Origin: Mesorhizobium sp.
Lineage (GTDB): Bacteria; Pseudomonadota; Alphaproteobacteria; Rhizobiales; Rhizobiaceae
Direction: 5' to 3'
Assembly: GCF_017306545.1 (NCBI RefSeq)
Contig: NZ_JAFKID010000027.1
Location: 1-64,000 of the forward strand
DNA length: 64,000 nt
Made by a program: the position numbers and the translations under genes. This document shows, one piece after another, positions 42,944 through 50,778 of the stretch. Position 1 is the first letter of the stretch. Each line of letters starts with the position of its first letter. The notes under the pieces were generated by a model. It did no database searches. It saw nothing but the letters and a program-made list of their open reading frames with translations, and had not been told where the DNA came from.

Positions 42944-43168
42944 ATGGAAGCTGAAGCAGCAAAGTACATCGGCGCCGGCATCGCCTGCCTCGGCATGGGT
43001 GGCGCGGGCATCGGCCTCGGCCACATCTTCGGCAACTACCTGGCGGGCGCGCTGCGCAACCCGTCGGCCGCCGACGGCCAGTTCGGCCGCCTGATTTTCG
43101 GCTTCGCCGTGACCGAGGCCATGGGCATCTTCTCGCTGCTGATCGCGCTGCTGGCGCTGTTCGGCTGA
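42944..43168 (+). CDS. atpE: ATP synthase F0 subunit c
   Basis: A 74-residue two-helix hairpin that forms the proton-driven ring. Helix 1 is rich in Gly/Ala ([22 protein letters not shown]), the polar loop carries RNPSA, and the proton-carrying Glu is in [13 protein letters not shown] of helix 2. Strong AAGGAG upstream. Length and motifs are those of alphaproteobacterial subunit c. Confidence 0.96.
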   Translation: MEAEAAKYIGAGIACLGMGGAGIGLGHIFGNYLAGALRNPSAADGQFGRLIFGFAVTEAMGIFSLLIALLALFG

Positions 43169-43239
43169 TCGGGATCAACAAGGCTTGAGGCCCGGCCGTC
43201 GCGCGCGCCGGGCCGGGCCGGGAATTTGGGAATACCGTC

Positions 43240-43824
43240 ATGTTCGTGACACCTGCCTATGGGCAAGAGGCGGCGCCGGCCAGTGCCGGAGCCGACACGC
43301 ATGCCGGCACGCAAGTGCCCGGCAATGCCGCGCATGAAGGTGGCGGCTTCCCGCCGTTCGACCCCGCGACGTTCGCTTCCCAACTTGTCTGGCTGGCCAT
43401 CACTTTCGGCCTGTTCTACGTCTTCCTGAAGCGGGTCATCGTGCCGCGTCTGGGTACCATCCTCGACACGCGCGCCGGCCGCATTCAGCAGGATCTCGAC
43501 CAGGCGGCGAAACTGAAGGGCGAGGCGGACGCCGCCGTCGCCGCCTACGAGCAGGAACTGTCCGAGGCCAAGGCGCGCGCCAACGCCATCGGCCAGCAGT
43601 CGCGCGACGAGGCCAAGGCCGAGGCCGAAACCGCCCGCAAGGCGGTCGAAGCCGAGCTTGAAAAGAAGCTGGGCGCCGCCGAGAGCCGCATCGCCACCAT
43701 CAAGGCCGGTGCGATGAAGGACGTCGGCGCCATTGCCGAAAGCACCGCTTCGGCAATCGTCGAACAACTCGTCGGCAAGGCGGACAAGACTGCAATCGCC
43801 GCCGCCGTGAAATCGGCCGGCTGA
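43240..43824 (+). CDS. atpG: ATP synthase F0 subunit b'
   Basis: A 194-residue peripheral-stalk subunit. It has an N-terminal extension, one membrane helix (LVWLAITFGLFYVFLKRVIVP, about residues 49-69) and a long charged coiled coil. Photosynthetic and alphaproteobacterial ATP synthases use a b/b' pair in place of a b homodimer; this is the divergent b' copy, named atpG or atpF2 in rhizobia. It lies between atpE and the b gene, as expected. Confidence 0.93.
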   Translation: MFVTPAYGQEAAPASAGADTHAGTQVPGNAAHEGGGFPPFDPATFASQLVWLAITFGLFYVFLKRVIVPRLGTILDTRAGRIQQDLDQAAKLKGEADAAVAAYEQELSEAKARANAIGQQSRDEAKAEAETARKAVEAELEKKLGAAESRIATIKAGAMKDVGAIAESTASAIVEQLVGKADKTAIAAAVKSAG

Positions 43825-43834
43825 GGAGGACGAG

Positions 43835-44326
43835 ATGGACGCAACCGCTTGGGCATCTGTCTGGGTGCTGGTCGGCCTGGTGATTTTCATCGCCATCTGC
43901 CTCTACATCAAGGTGCCGGGGATGATCACCAAGGCGCTGGACGAGCGTGCCGGCCGCATCCGTGGTGAACTCGACGACGCGCAGCGCCTGCGTGAAGAAG
44001 CGCAAGCCCTGCTCGCCGACTACCAGAAGAAGCGCAAGGAAGCCGAGCAGGAGGCCGCCGCGATCGTCGAGGCGGCGAAGAACGAGGCCTCAGTCCTGGC
44101 TGAAGAGGCCAAGAAGCGCACGGAAGACTATGTGACGCGCCGCACGGCGCTGGCCGAACAGAAGATCGGCCAGGCTGAGCGCGAGGCCATCGCCGAAGTG
44201 CGTTCCAGCGCCGTCGATCTCGCCGTCGAGGCCGCCCGCAAGGTGCTCGGCGCCTCGGTGGACGGCAAGGTCGGCGCCGACCTGTTCAAGTCGTCGTTGG
44301 CCGAGGTCAAGGCCAAGCTGAACTGA
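43835..44326 (+). CDS. atpF: ATP synthase F0 subunit b
   Basis: A 163-residue peripheral-stalk subunit with an N-terminal membrane helix (ATAWASVWVLVGLVIFIAICLYI-type, residues 2-25), then KVPGMITKALDERAGRIRGELDDAQRLREEAQALL at the start of a long coiled coil. Ends with AARKVLGASVDGKVGADLFKSSLAEVKAKLN, typical of the family. Starts 10 bases after b' and is the last gene before the operon's terminator. Confidence 0.95.
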   Translation: MDATAWASVWVLVGLVIFIAICLYIKVPGMITKALDERAGRIRGELDDAQRLREEAQALLADYQKKRKEAEQEAAAIVEAAKNEASVLAEEAKKRTEDYVTRRTALAEQKIGQAEREAIAEVRSSAVDLAVEAARKVLGASVDGKVGADLFKSSLAEVKAKLN

Positions 44327-44385
44327 GGGCTGCACACGCCGGCTGTGGCTGGCGTTGGCCGCGGCTTGTGCCGCTTGTCGAATTG

Positions 44386-44412
44386 AAGCCGCCGGTTTTC
44401 CGGCGGCTTTTT
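44386..44412 (+). terminator. Rho-independent terminator of the F0 ATP synthase operon
   Basis: A ten-base-pair stem, AAGCCGCCGG (44386-44395) and CCGGCGGCTT (44400-44409), encloses TTTT and is followed by further T residues to 44412. It lies 59 bases after the atpF stop. Confidence 0.88.
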
Positions 44413-44537
44413 GCTGTTCGGGCCCAGATGGAAAATTCCACCGCCTGATACGCTTGTCGTGATGTTCCGGCGAAGCCGAATCAGAGGATTCCTGTAGCCA
44501 GCAGCAACGCCGGCAGGCTCGCTCAAATGCGGCTGAT

Positions 44538-45320
44538 CTATCGTCCCTTCCACACCGGGTCGCGTTTCTCGGCGAAGGCCTTGAACCCTTCGAGATTGTC
44601 TTCGGAGCCGTAAAGCACATCGACCGTGGCGAGCTGGCGGCGGGTAACGCGGTTCATGATGTCCTGGAACTTTTGTCCTTCAGCTTCCCGCGCCGTCTCC
44701 TTGATGGCGGCGAAGACCAGCGGCGGGCCGCCTGCGAGCAGCCGGGCGATCTCCCACACCCGGTCCTCCAGCTTCTCCTTCGGCAGCACCTCGTTGACGA
44801 GGCCCCAGCGATGCGCCTCGGTTGCGTCCATCCAGCGGCCGGTCAGAAGCAAGTCCATGGCGACATGGTAGGGAATGCGCTTCGGCAGCTTGATGGTTGC
44901 GGCATCGGCCAGCGTGCCGGCCTTGATCTCGGGCAATGCGAAGGAGGAGTGGTCGGAGGCGTAGATGAGGTCGCAGGACAGCGCCAGCTCGAAGCCGCCA
45001 CCGACCGCCATGCCGTTGACGCAGGCGATGACCGGCTTGTTGAGGTCGCGCAGTTCCTGCAATCCGGCGAAACCGCCGACGCCGTAGTCGCCGTCCACCG
45101 CGTCGCCGCTGGCCGCACCCTTGAGGTCCCAGCCGGCGCAGAAGAATTTGTCGCCGGCCGTCTTGACGATGGCGACGCGGAGTTCCGGATCGTCGCGGAA
45201 CGCCTTGAACGTCTGGCCCATCAGCCGCGACGTTTCCATGTTGATGGCGTTGGCCTTCGGCCGGTCGAGCGTGACTTCGAGGATCGCGCCCTCGCGGCGG
45301 GTGGTGATGACGTCGGTCAT
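44538..45320 (-). CDS. caiD: Enoyl-CoA hydratase family, probable carnitinyl-CoA dehydratase
   Basis: A 260-residue crotonase-fold protein. Oxyanion-hole segments are FCAGWDLKGAASG and NGMAVGGGFELALSCDLIYA; the family catalytic Glu region follows in FALPEIKAGTLADAATIKLPKRIPY. The close match of the N-terminus (ITTRREGAILEVTLDRPKANAIN) and the DWDLKGAASG-type loop to CaiD, and the carnitine dehydrogenase in the same operon, point to crotonobetainyl-CoA hydratase. Its ATG overlaps the stop of the acyl-CoA synthetase gene (ATGA at 45317-45320), although that overlap was created by a repeat element. Last gene of the operon. Confidence 0.82.
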   Translation of the reverse strand: MTDVITTRREGAILEVTLDRPKANAINMETSRLMGQTFKAFRDDPELRVAIVKTAGDKFFCAGWDLKGAASGDAVDGDYGVGGFAGLQELRDLNKPVIACVNGMAVGGGFELALSCDLIYASDHSSFALPEIKAGTLADAATIKLPKRIPYHVAMDLLLTGRWMDATEAHRWGLVNEVLPKEKLEDRVWEIARLLAGGPPLVFAAIKETAREAEGQKFQDIMNRVTRRQLATVDVLYGSEDNLEGFKAFAEKRDPVWKGR

Positions 45321-47620
45321 GGCAAAGCTCCTGCGTTCCCCTTCCGTTTGAGGGGAGGATGGCCGGACGAAGTCCGGTCGGGTGGGGTCGTCGCGGCCAA
45401 ATGAGGGGCCGATCCATTTTCGGAAGTCGGCGCGCTGTCGCCGCCGACCCCTTCCGGCCGCTTCGCCGCCACCTCCCCCTCAAGGGGGGAGGAAAGAACG
45501 AGCAACGCATCCGCGATCCAGGCGCCCTCGCCCTGTTTGCAGACGATCAGCGGGTTGACGTCCAGTTCCTCGATCGCATGGCTCTGGGCGACGACGAAAT
45601 CCGCGATGCCGGCGATGGCGTCGACGGCTGCCGCCAGATCGGCCCTGGCGCGGCCGCGATAGCCGTCCAGCAGCGGGAACAGTTTCAGGCCGCGCAGCGC
45701 CGTCTCGATCTCGACACGGGAAGCTGGCAGCAGCAGCGTGGCGCTGTCCTTCAGCAGTTCGACCAGCACGCCGCCCGAGCCCAGCGTCATGACCGGACCG
45801 AACACGGCGTCGCAGGTGAAGCCGACGATGAGTTCGGCCACCCCGCCCTGCACCATGCGCTCGACATAGAGGCCGGTGCCGAGCGGCAGGAGCGCGGTGG
45901 CTGCGGCTTTCACATCCTCTGCGGTTTTGAGGTTGAGCCGCACCGCGCCGGCTTCCGACTTGTGGGCGACGCCCAGCGCCTTCAGCGCGACGGGAAAGCC
46001 GAGCTTTTCGGCAGCCAGGGCGGCTTCCTGCACGCTGCCCGAACGTAGGCCCGGAGGAACGGGCAGGCTGCCGGCAGCGAGCATGGACTTGGCGGCGGCT
46101 TCGTCGGGATGCGACCAGTCCCCCTCCCCCTTGTGGGGAGGGGTTAGGGGTGGGGGTGTGCCGGCACCGTCGCTACCCCCACCCGCGCCTTCGGCGCGAC
46201 CTCCCCTCAAGGGGGAGGTGGGGGCGCGCTGCCAAACCTCGCCCACGAACGCCGCCGCTTCGGCCGCATCGAAGGCTTCGGCGATGCCGTGGATCGGCAC
46301 GATGCCGCGCCGCAACAGCTCGGTCGAATGGCCTTCCGGCAGGTTCTCGCCGATCGAGGCGACGATGGCGCCCTTGGCGCCGTTTTCCTTCAGCGCCTTC
46401 TCGAACGCGTTGACCGTGATCCACCAGTCGGCGTCGGAACAGCGGTCGATGCGCGGGAAATCCAGCACCAACAAATTCAGGCCGAAGCCACCCGAGGCCA
46501 TGGCGCCGAAGGTCGCCGTCAGCGCGTCTTCCTTGGCCCAGATATAGGTGTTGTAGTCGAGCGGATTGGCGACGGCCACCAGCGGCCCGAGCGTGTCCTG
46601 CACGCGCGCCTTGTGCGCCGGCGCGAGCGGCGGGAAATGCACGGTGCGCCCGACGGCGGTGTCAGCCATCACCGAAGCTTCGCCGCCAGAACAGCTCATG
46701 GATGAGAGCGTGCGCGATTCCAGCGGCCCGACCGCATGCAGCAGCTTCAACGCTTCGAGGAAGGACGGGATGGTATCCAGCCGCGGAATGCCGAGCCGGC
46801 GCAGGAAGGCATCGGAGGCGGCATCGGACCCGGCTAGCGAAGCGGTGTGCGAGATGGTGGCGGCGCGCGCCTGCTCTGAGCGGCCGACCTTCATCGCGAC
46901 GATCGGCTTTTTCAATTCGCGCGCCCGCGCCGCCAGCCGCTCGAAGCCGGCGACGGAATCGAACCCCTCAATGTGCAGGCCGAGCGCGGTGACGCGGTCG
47001 TCCTCGATGAGCCCCAGCGCCATCTCCGACAGGCCGGTCTGCGCCTGGTTGCCCGCCGTCATCAGGAAGGCGACGGGCATGCCGCGCGTCTGCATGGTGA
47101 GGTTGCAGGCGATGTTGGAGGACTGGGTGATGATGCCGACGCCGCGCTCGCCCGCGCCAAGCCGGCGGCCGCCATGCTGGTCGGGCCACAGAAGCGCGCC
47201 GTCGGCGTAGTTGATCAGGCCATAGCAATTCGGGCCGATGATCGGCATCGAACCGGCGGCATCGATCAACTCTGCCTGAAGGCGCTCGCCGTCGGCGTCG
47301 TAGCTGCCCGTCTCGCGAAAACCGGCGGCAAAGCAGATGGCGCCGCCGGCGCCCATGCTTGAAAGCTGGCGGATGATGTCGATGGTGAGGTTGCGGTTGA
47401 CGGCCACGAAGGCGGCGTCCGGCGCGCCCGGCAGGTCGGCGACCGACTTGAAGGCCGGCACGCCGTGCACCTCGGCGCGGCTGGGATGCACCGGCCAGAT
47501 CGCGCCGGCGTAATTCATCTTCAGGCACTGCTCGACGACGTTGGTGCCGAAGGCGCCGCCGCCAATGATGGCGACGGACTTGGGGCGCAGAAGGCGGGAA
47601 AGGTCGCGGATGTGCGTCAT
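45317..47620 (-). CDS. ADP-forming acyl-CoA synthetase with two embedded repeat elements
   Basis: A 767-residue protein of the ADP-forming acetate-CoA ligase type: CoA-binding domain (KSVAIIGGGAFGTNVV), succinyl-CoA-ligase-like domain with the phospho-His in ATISHTASLAG, then an ATP-grasp domain (GFPVALKALGVAHKSEAGAVRLNL, GVLVELLKDSATLLLP, DVNPLIV). In this operon it probably makes gamma-butyrobetainyl-CoA or carnitinyl-CoA. Two segments do not belong to the family: about residues 466-501 (SPLRGGRAEGAGG and PPLTPPHKGEG) between the ligase and ATP-grasp parts, and the last 55-60 residues (SPLEGEVAAKRPEGVGG onward). Both are read from palindromic DNA repeats. The frame is kept, so the enzyme may still work. 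It overlaps both neighbours by four bases. Confidence 0.87.
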   Translation of the reverse strand: MTHIRDLSRLLRPKSVAIIGGGAFGTNVVEQCLKMNYAGAIWPVHPSRAEVHGVPAFKSVADLPGAPDAAFVAVNRNLTIDIIRQLSSMGAGGAICFAAGFRETGSYDADGERLQAELIDAAGSMPIIGPNCYGLINYADGALLWPDQHGGRRLGAGERGVGIITQSSNIACNLTMQTRGMPVAFLMTAGNQAQTGLSEMALGLIEDDRVTALGLHIEGFDSVAGFERLAARARELKKPIVAMKVGRSEQARAATISHTASLAGSDAASDAFLRRLGIPRLDTIPSFLEALKLLHAVGPLESRTLSSMSCSGGEASVMADTAVGRTVHFPPLAPAHKARVQDTLGPLVAVANPLDYNTYIWAKEDALTATFGAMASGGFGLNLLVLDFPRIDRCSDADWWITVNAFEKALKENGAKGAIVASIGENLPEGHSTELLRRGIVPIHGIAEAFDAAEAAAFVGEVWQRAPTSPLRGGRAEGAGGGSDGAGTPPPLTPPHKGEGDWSHPDEAAAKSMLAAGSLPVPPGLRSGSVQEAALAAEKLGFPVALKALGVAHKSEAGAVRLNLKTAEDVKAAATALLPLGTGLYVERMVQGGVAELIVGFTCDAVFGPVMTLGSGGVLVELLKDSATLLLPASRVEIETALRGLKLFPLLDGYRGRARADLAAAVDAIAGIADFVVAQSHAIEELDVNPLIVCKQGEGAWIADALLVLSSPLEGEVAAKRPEGVGGDSAPTSENGSAPHLAATTPPDRTSSGHPPLKRKGNAGALP
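45344..45497. repeat. Palindromic repeat forming the C-terminal codons of the synthetase gene
   Basis: Contains hairpins CCGGAC-GAA-GTCCGG (45363-45377) and CCTCCCCC-5-GGGGGAGG (45472-45492). The latter matches the stem at 46199-46219 almost base for base. The element adds a tail of more than 50 residues to the acyl-CoA synthetase and ends just before the caiD start. Confidence 0.7.
46117..46224. repeat. Palindromic repeat inserted in frame within the synthetase gene
   Basis: Three hairpins are visible: CCCCTCCCC-5-GGGGAGGGG (46121-46143), CGCGCC-3-GGCGCG (46184-46198) and ACCTCCCC-5-GGGGAGGT (46199-46219). The element is about 108 bases, a multiple of three, and has no stop in the gene's frame. 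It encodes a Gly/Pro-rich linker between two enzyme domains. Confidence 0.75.
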
Positions 47621-48351
47621 GGCTTGGCGATCACCGAAGGGTTGCTTGCGTCGGCTGTCGACGCGCGGAGTTTTTCGAGTTCCGGCAGATATTGGGCGGT
47701 CGCCTCCACACCTTGCGGGCTCAGGGCGTAGATGCCGACGCCGATCCTCTCGAACCAGCCGTAGTGATTGTCTGCCATCAGGCGCCGTGCGTGGCCGATG
47801 CTGGTCCGGCGAGCGACCTCGGCGGCTTTCGTCGGGCCGCGTTCGCCGAGCAGGTTGAGGCAGCGCAACGCTTCCTGGCGATAGCCGGTCACCAGATTGC
47901 GCCGCGTCGCGCCGCCGAGGTTAGGATCGCCGACCAGCCGTTCGAATTCACGCAAAAGCCGCGCCTTGCGGGGCTTCGATTGCCGCGGCTTGTAGGGCGT
48001 GGGATCACAATGAATTTCGGTGAACCCGTCGGCGAGCCGAACCGTGATCAGGCCGAGACCGAGGCGCCGGCACAGCTTCCTGTTCTCGATCAGCGCCTTC
48101 AGCCAAGCACGTCCCGCTCCGCGCGGCACGGCGACATAGACCGCATCGCTGATCGCCTGACGCTGGATCGCCTGATGGAACAGCGACAGCGAGAAGCCGG
48201 CCTTCAACTCGACGATCACCGGATCATCGCCTTCGCGGACGGCCACGACGTCGGCAGCGCCGACCTCGCCCTTGACCGTATAGCCCTGCTTTTCCAGCAG
48301 ACGCTTCACGGGCAGGTAGAGGTCGGTTTCCCTGATGCCGGTCTTCGCCAT
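47617..48351 (-). CDS. DUF2161 family protein, PD-(D/E)XK nuclease-like
   Basis: A 244-residue protein of the DUF2161 family, annotated in databases as a putative phosphodiesterase. The N-terminal part shows the PD-(D/E)XK pattern: GEVGAADVVAV with D34, then DDPVIVELKAGFS with E48 and K50. The C-terminal part (PTKAAEVARRTSIGHARRLMADNHYGWFERIGVGIYALSPQGVEA) looks like a winged helix. It overlaps the acyl-CoA synthetase gene by four bases and follows the acyl-CoA dehydrogenase by nine, so it is translated with carnitine catabolic genes. A nuclease-like protein is unexpected there; its role is unknown. Confidence 0.78.
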   Translation of the reverse strand: MAKTGIRETDLYLPVKRLLEKQGYTVKGEVGAADVVAVREGDDPVIVELKAGFSLSLFHQAIQRQAISDAVYVAVPRGAGRAWLKALIENRKLCRRLGLGLITVRLADGFTEIHCDPTPYKPRQSKPRKARLLREFERLVGDPNLGGATRRNLVTGYRQEALRCLNLLGERGPTKAAEVARRTSIGHARRLMADNHYGWFERIGVGIYALSPQGVEATAQYLPELEKLRASTADASNPSVIAKP

Positions 48352-48360
48352 TTCGCCGGA

Positions 48361-49524
48361 CTATCCCCCGACAGCCCTGAGCAGCGCACGGCTGATGATG
48401 TGCCGCTGGATTTCGCTGGTCCCTTCCCAGATGCGCTCGACGCGGGCGTCGCGCCAGATGCGTTCCAGCGGCAGGTCGTCCATCAGGCCCATGCCGCCAT
48501 GGATCTGGATCGCCTCGTCGGCGATGAAGGCCAGAACCTCCGTCGCCTTCAGCTTGGCCATCGCCATGTCCTCGTCGGTGACGGTGCCCTGGTCGTACTT
48601 CCAACCGGCCTCGCGGGTGAGCAGCTCGGCGCCTTTCAGTTCCATCGCCATGTCGGCCAGCTTGAACGACACGCCCTGGAACTTGCCGATCTGCTGGCCG
48701 AACTGCTGGCGTTGCGCGGCGTATTCGATGGCGTGGGCAAGCGCGCGCTCGGCGCGGCCAAGGCAGGTGGACGCGACTTGCAGGCGGGTGGCGCCGAGCC
48801 ACGAATTGGCGACCTCGAAACCCTTGTGGACTTCGCCCAGCACCTGTTCCTTCGGCAGCCGGCAATCGTCGAATTCCAGCACGGCGTTGGTGTAGCCGCG
48901 ATGCGAGACGTTGCGGTAGCCGTCGCGAACCGCAAACCCCTTTGTGCCCTTGTCGACGAAGAAGGCGGTTATTTTTTTCCTCTTGCCGCGCGGGCTGTCT
49001 TCCTCACCCGAGGCCATGAAGACGATGGCGAAACCGGCGATATCGGCGTGGCTGATAAAATGCTTGGTGCCGTTGAGGACGAAATCGTCGCCGTCCTGCA
49101 TGGCGGTCGCCTTCATGCCGCGCAGGTCCGAGCCGGCTCCGGGCTCGGTCATGGCCAGGCAGTCCCACGTCTCGCCGCGGATGCAAGGGTAAAGGTATTT
49201 TTCCTTCTGCTCGTCGGTGCCGGCGAGCAGAATGTTGGAGGGCCGCGCCACGCAGGTCCAGTGCAGCGCGTAGTTGGCCTTGCCCAGTTCCTTCTCGTAG
49301 AGCAGCCAGGACAGCGTATCCAAGCCCGCCCCGCCGACCTCGGCCGGCATGTTGGCGGCGTAGAGCCCGGCGGCCATCGCCTTCTGCTGGAGTTCCTTGA
49401 TCAGGTCCATTTCGAGCCTGCCGGTGCGCTCCACCTCGCGCTCGTGCGGGTAAAGCTCGTTCTCGACGAAGGCGCGCGTGGTGTCGACGATGGCGCGCTG
49501 TTCTTCCGAAAGGCCGAAGTTCAT
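48361..49524 (-). CDS. Acyl-CoA dehydrogenase
   Basis: A 387-residue flavoprotein dehydrogenase of standard length. N-terminal helix domain MNFGLSEEQRAIVDTTRAFVENELYPHE; FAD/substrate segment CLAMTEPGAGSDLRGMKATA; C-terminal AIQIHGGMGLMDDLPLERIWRDARVERIWEGTSEIQRHIISR. The catalytic base in this subgroup is expected in the C-terminal domain. In the operon context a role as gamma-butyrobetainyl-CoA dehydrogenase, giving crotonobetainyl-CoA for the CaiD-like hydratase, is likely. The start at 49524 lies inside a ribosome-site-poor region bordered by a repeat element. Confidence 0.9.
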   Translation of the reverse strand: MNFGLSEEQRAIVDTTRAFVENELYPHEREVERTGRLEMDLIKELQQKAMAAGLYAANMPAEVGGAGLDTLSWLLYEKELGKANYALHWTCVARPSNILLAGTDEQKEKYLYPCIRGETWDCLAMTEPGAGSDLRGMKATAMQDGDDFVLNGTKHFISHADIAGFAIVFMASGEEDSPRGKRKKITAFFVDKGTKGFAVRDGYRNVSHRGYTNAVLEFDDCRLPKEQVLGEVHKGFEVANSWLGATRLQVASTCLGRAERALAHAIEYAAQRQQFGQQIGKFQGVSFKLADMAMELKGAELLTREAGWKYDQGTVTDEDMAMAKLKATEVLAFIADEAIQIHGGMGLMDDLPLERIWRDARVERIWEGTSEIQRHIISRALLRAVGG

Positions 49525-49534
49525 TTCATTTCTC

Positions 49535-49669
49535 CGTCATCCCGGCCGTTGCCGAACGGCCGAAGGGCGTGAGGCGAGAGCCGGGATCCATTCCGTACCC
49601 GACAATGTTCCGGAATGGGTCCCGGTTAGCCGGTCTTTCGTTGCGCTCAGCCCGGCTTCCGGGATGACG
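49535..49669. repeat. 135-base palindromic intergenic repeat
   Basis: Outer arms CGTCATCCCGG (49535-49545) and CCGGGATGACG (49659-49669) are perfect complements. Inner arms CCGGGATCCATTCCG (49581-49595) and CGGAATGGGTCCCGG (49611-49625) pair with one mismatch. It fills the gap between the acyl-CoA dehydrogenase and carnitine dehydrogenase genes. Elements of this shape are common in Rhizobiales. Confidence 0.8.
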
Positions 49670-49683
49670 CGCAACCATGGCAA

Positions 49684-50766
49684 TCACTTCCTCTTTGCTA
49701 CCTTCGCCTTCTTCACCGGCTTTGCCGCCTTGGCCTTCTCGGCGGCCTTGGAAACCGGCTTCTTCGCCGCCGCCAGCTTGCCGAGGCGCTTGACGTAGTC
49801 CTTGTGCAGCGCGCCGGCGCCCCAGCCCTTGCCCTTGTTGGACTTCGACAGCACGTCCATGATGCCGACGAGGTTCTCGTCGCGGATCTTTTCCAGTTCC
49901 CGGATCGACCATTGCGCCGACTGGTCGTCCGACTGCCTGGCGATCAGGTCGACCAGTTCGTCGTTGAATTCCGGCACGTCCATCAGCTTGGTCCACGGCC
50001 ATTTCAGGCAGGGGCCGAACTGCGCCATGAAGTGGCGCATGCCGGCCTCGCCGCCGGCGACGCGGTAGACCTGGAACATGCCCATCTGCGCCCAGCGCAG
50101 GCCGAAGCCGTAGCGCATGATGTCGTCAAGTTCCTCGACCGAGCAGATGCCGTCCTTGATGAGCCACAGCGCCTCGCGCCACGCCGCTTCCAGCAGGCGG
50201 TCGCCGACGAAGGCCTCGATCTCCTTGCGGATCACCACCGGCTTCATGCCGATGGAGGCATAGATCTCCTTGGCGACCTCGATCGCCTCCGGGAAGGTCT
50301 GGGCGCCGCCGACGATCTCGACGATCGGCAGGAGATAGACCGGGTTGAACGGATGGGCGACGACCAGCCGCTCCGGATGCTTCTTCATCGCCACCTGCAT
50401 GTCGGACGGTTTTATCCCCGAGGTGGAGGAGCCGACGATGGCGTTGGCCGGCGCGTGCAGGTCGATCTCGGCCAGAACCCTGTGCTTGAGGTCGAGCCTT
50501 TCCGGCACGCTTTCCTGGATCAGGTCGGCGTCGGCCACCGCCTCGGCGATGGTCTTGGCAAAAGTGAGCTTGCCCTCCTTCGGCAGGCCCTCGGGAAGCA
50601 TCTGCTTGTAGGCGCGGCGCGCGCCCTTCATCACTTCCGAAACCTTTCGCGAGGCTTCCGGATCGGGATCGAAGATCGCCACGTCGATGCCGTTGAGCAA
50701 GAGGCGCGCGACCCAGCCGGCGCCGATAACCCCGCCGCCGATGGCGGCTGCCTTGGTGATGGTCAT
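49684..50766 (-). CDS. lcdH: L-carnitine 3-dehydrogenase
   Basis: A 360-residue enzyme of the 3-hydroxyacyl-CoA dehydrogenase fold that oxidises L-carnitine to 3-dehydrocarnitine with NAD+. The nucleotide loop is GGGVIGAGW (residues 9-17); VGSSTSGIKPSDMQ and VAHPFNPVYLLPIVEIVGG, with the catalytic His, are the carnitine dehydrogenase versions of the family motifs, and DDIMRYGFGLRWAQMGMFQ is in the C-terminal domain. After about residue 333 follows a tail of Lys, Ala and Pro (AAAKKPVSKAAEKAKAAKP), not part of the fold. It lies 12 bases after the BKACE gene, which acts on its product. Confidence 0.9.
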   Translation of the reverse strand: MTITKAAAIGGGVIGAGWVARLLLNGIDVAIFDPDPEASRKVSEVMKGARRAYKQMLPEGLPKEGKLTFAKTIAEAVADADLIQESVPERLDLKHRVLAEIDLHAPANAIVGSSTSGIKPSDMQVAMKKHPERLVVAHPFNPVYLLPIVEIVGGAQTFPEAIEVAKEIYASIGMKPVVIRKEIEAFVGDRLLEAAWREALWLIKDGICSVEELDDIMRYGFGLRWAQMGMFQVYRVAGGEAGMRHFMAQFGPCLKWPWTKLMDVPEFNDELVDLIARQSDDQSAQWSIRELEKIRDENLVGIMDVLSKSNKGKGWGAGALHKDYVKRLGKLAAAKKPVSKAAEKAKAAKPVKKAKVAKRK

Positions 50767-50778
50767 AGTCCTGTCCCC

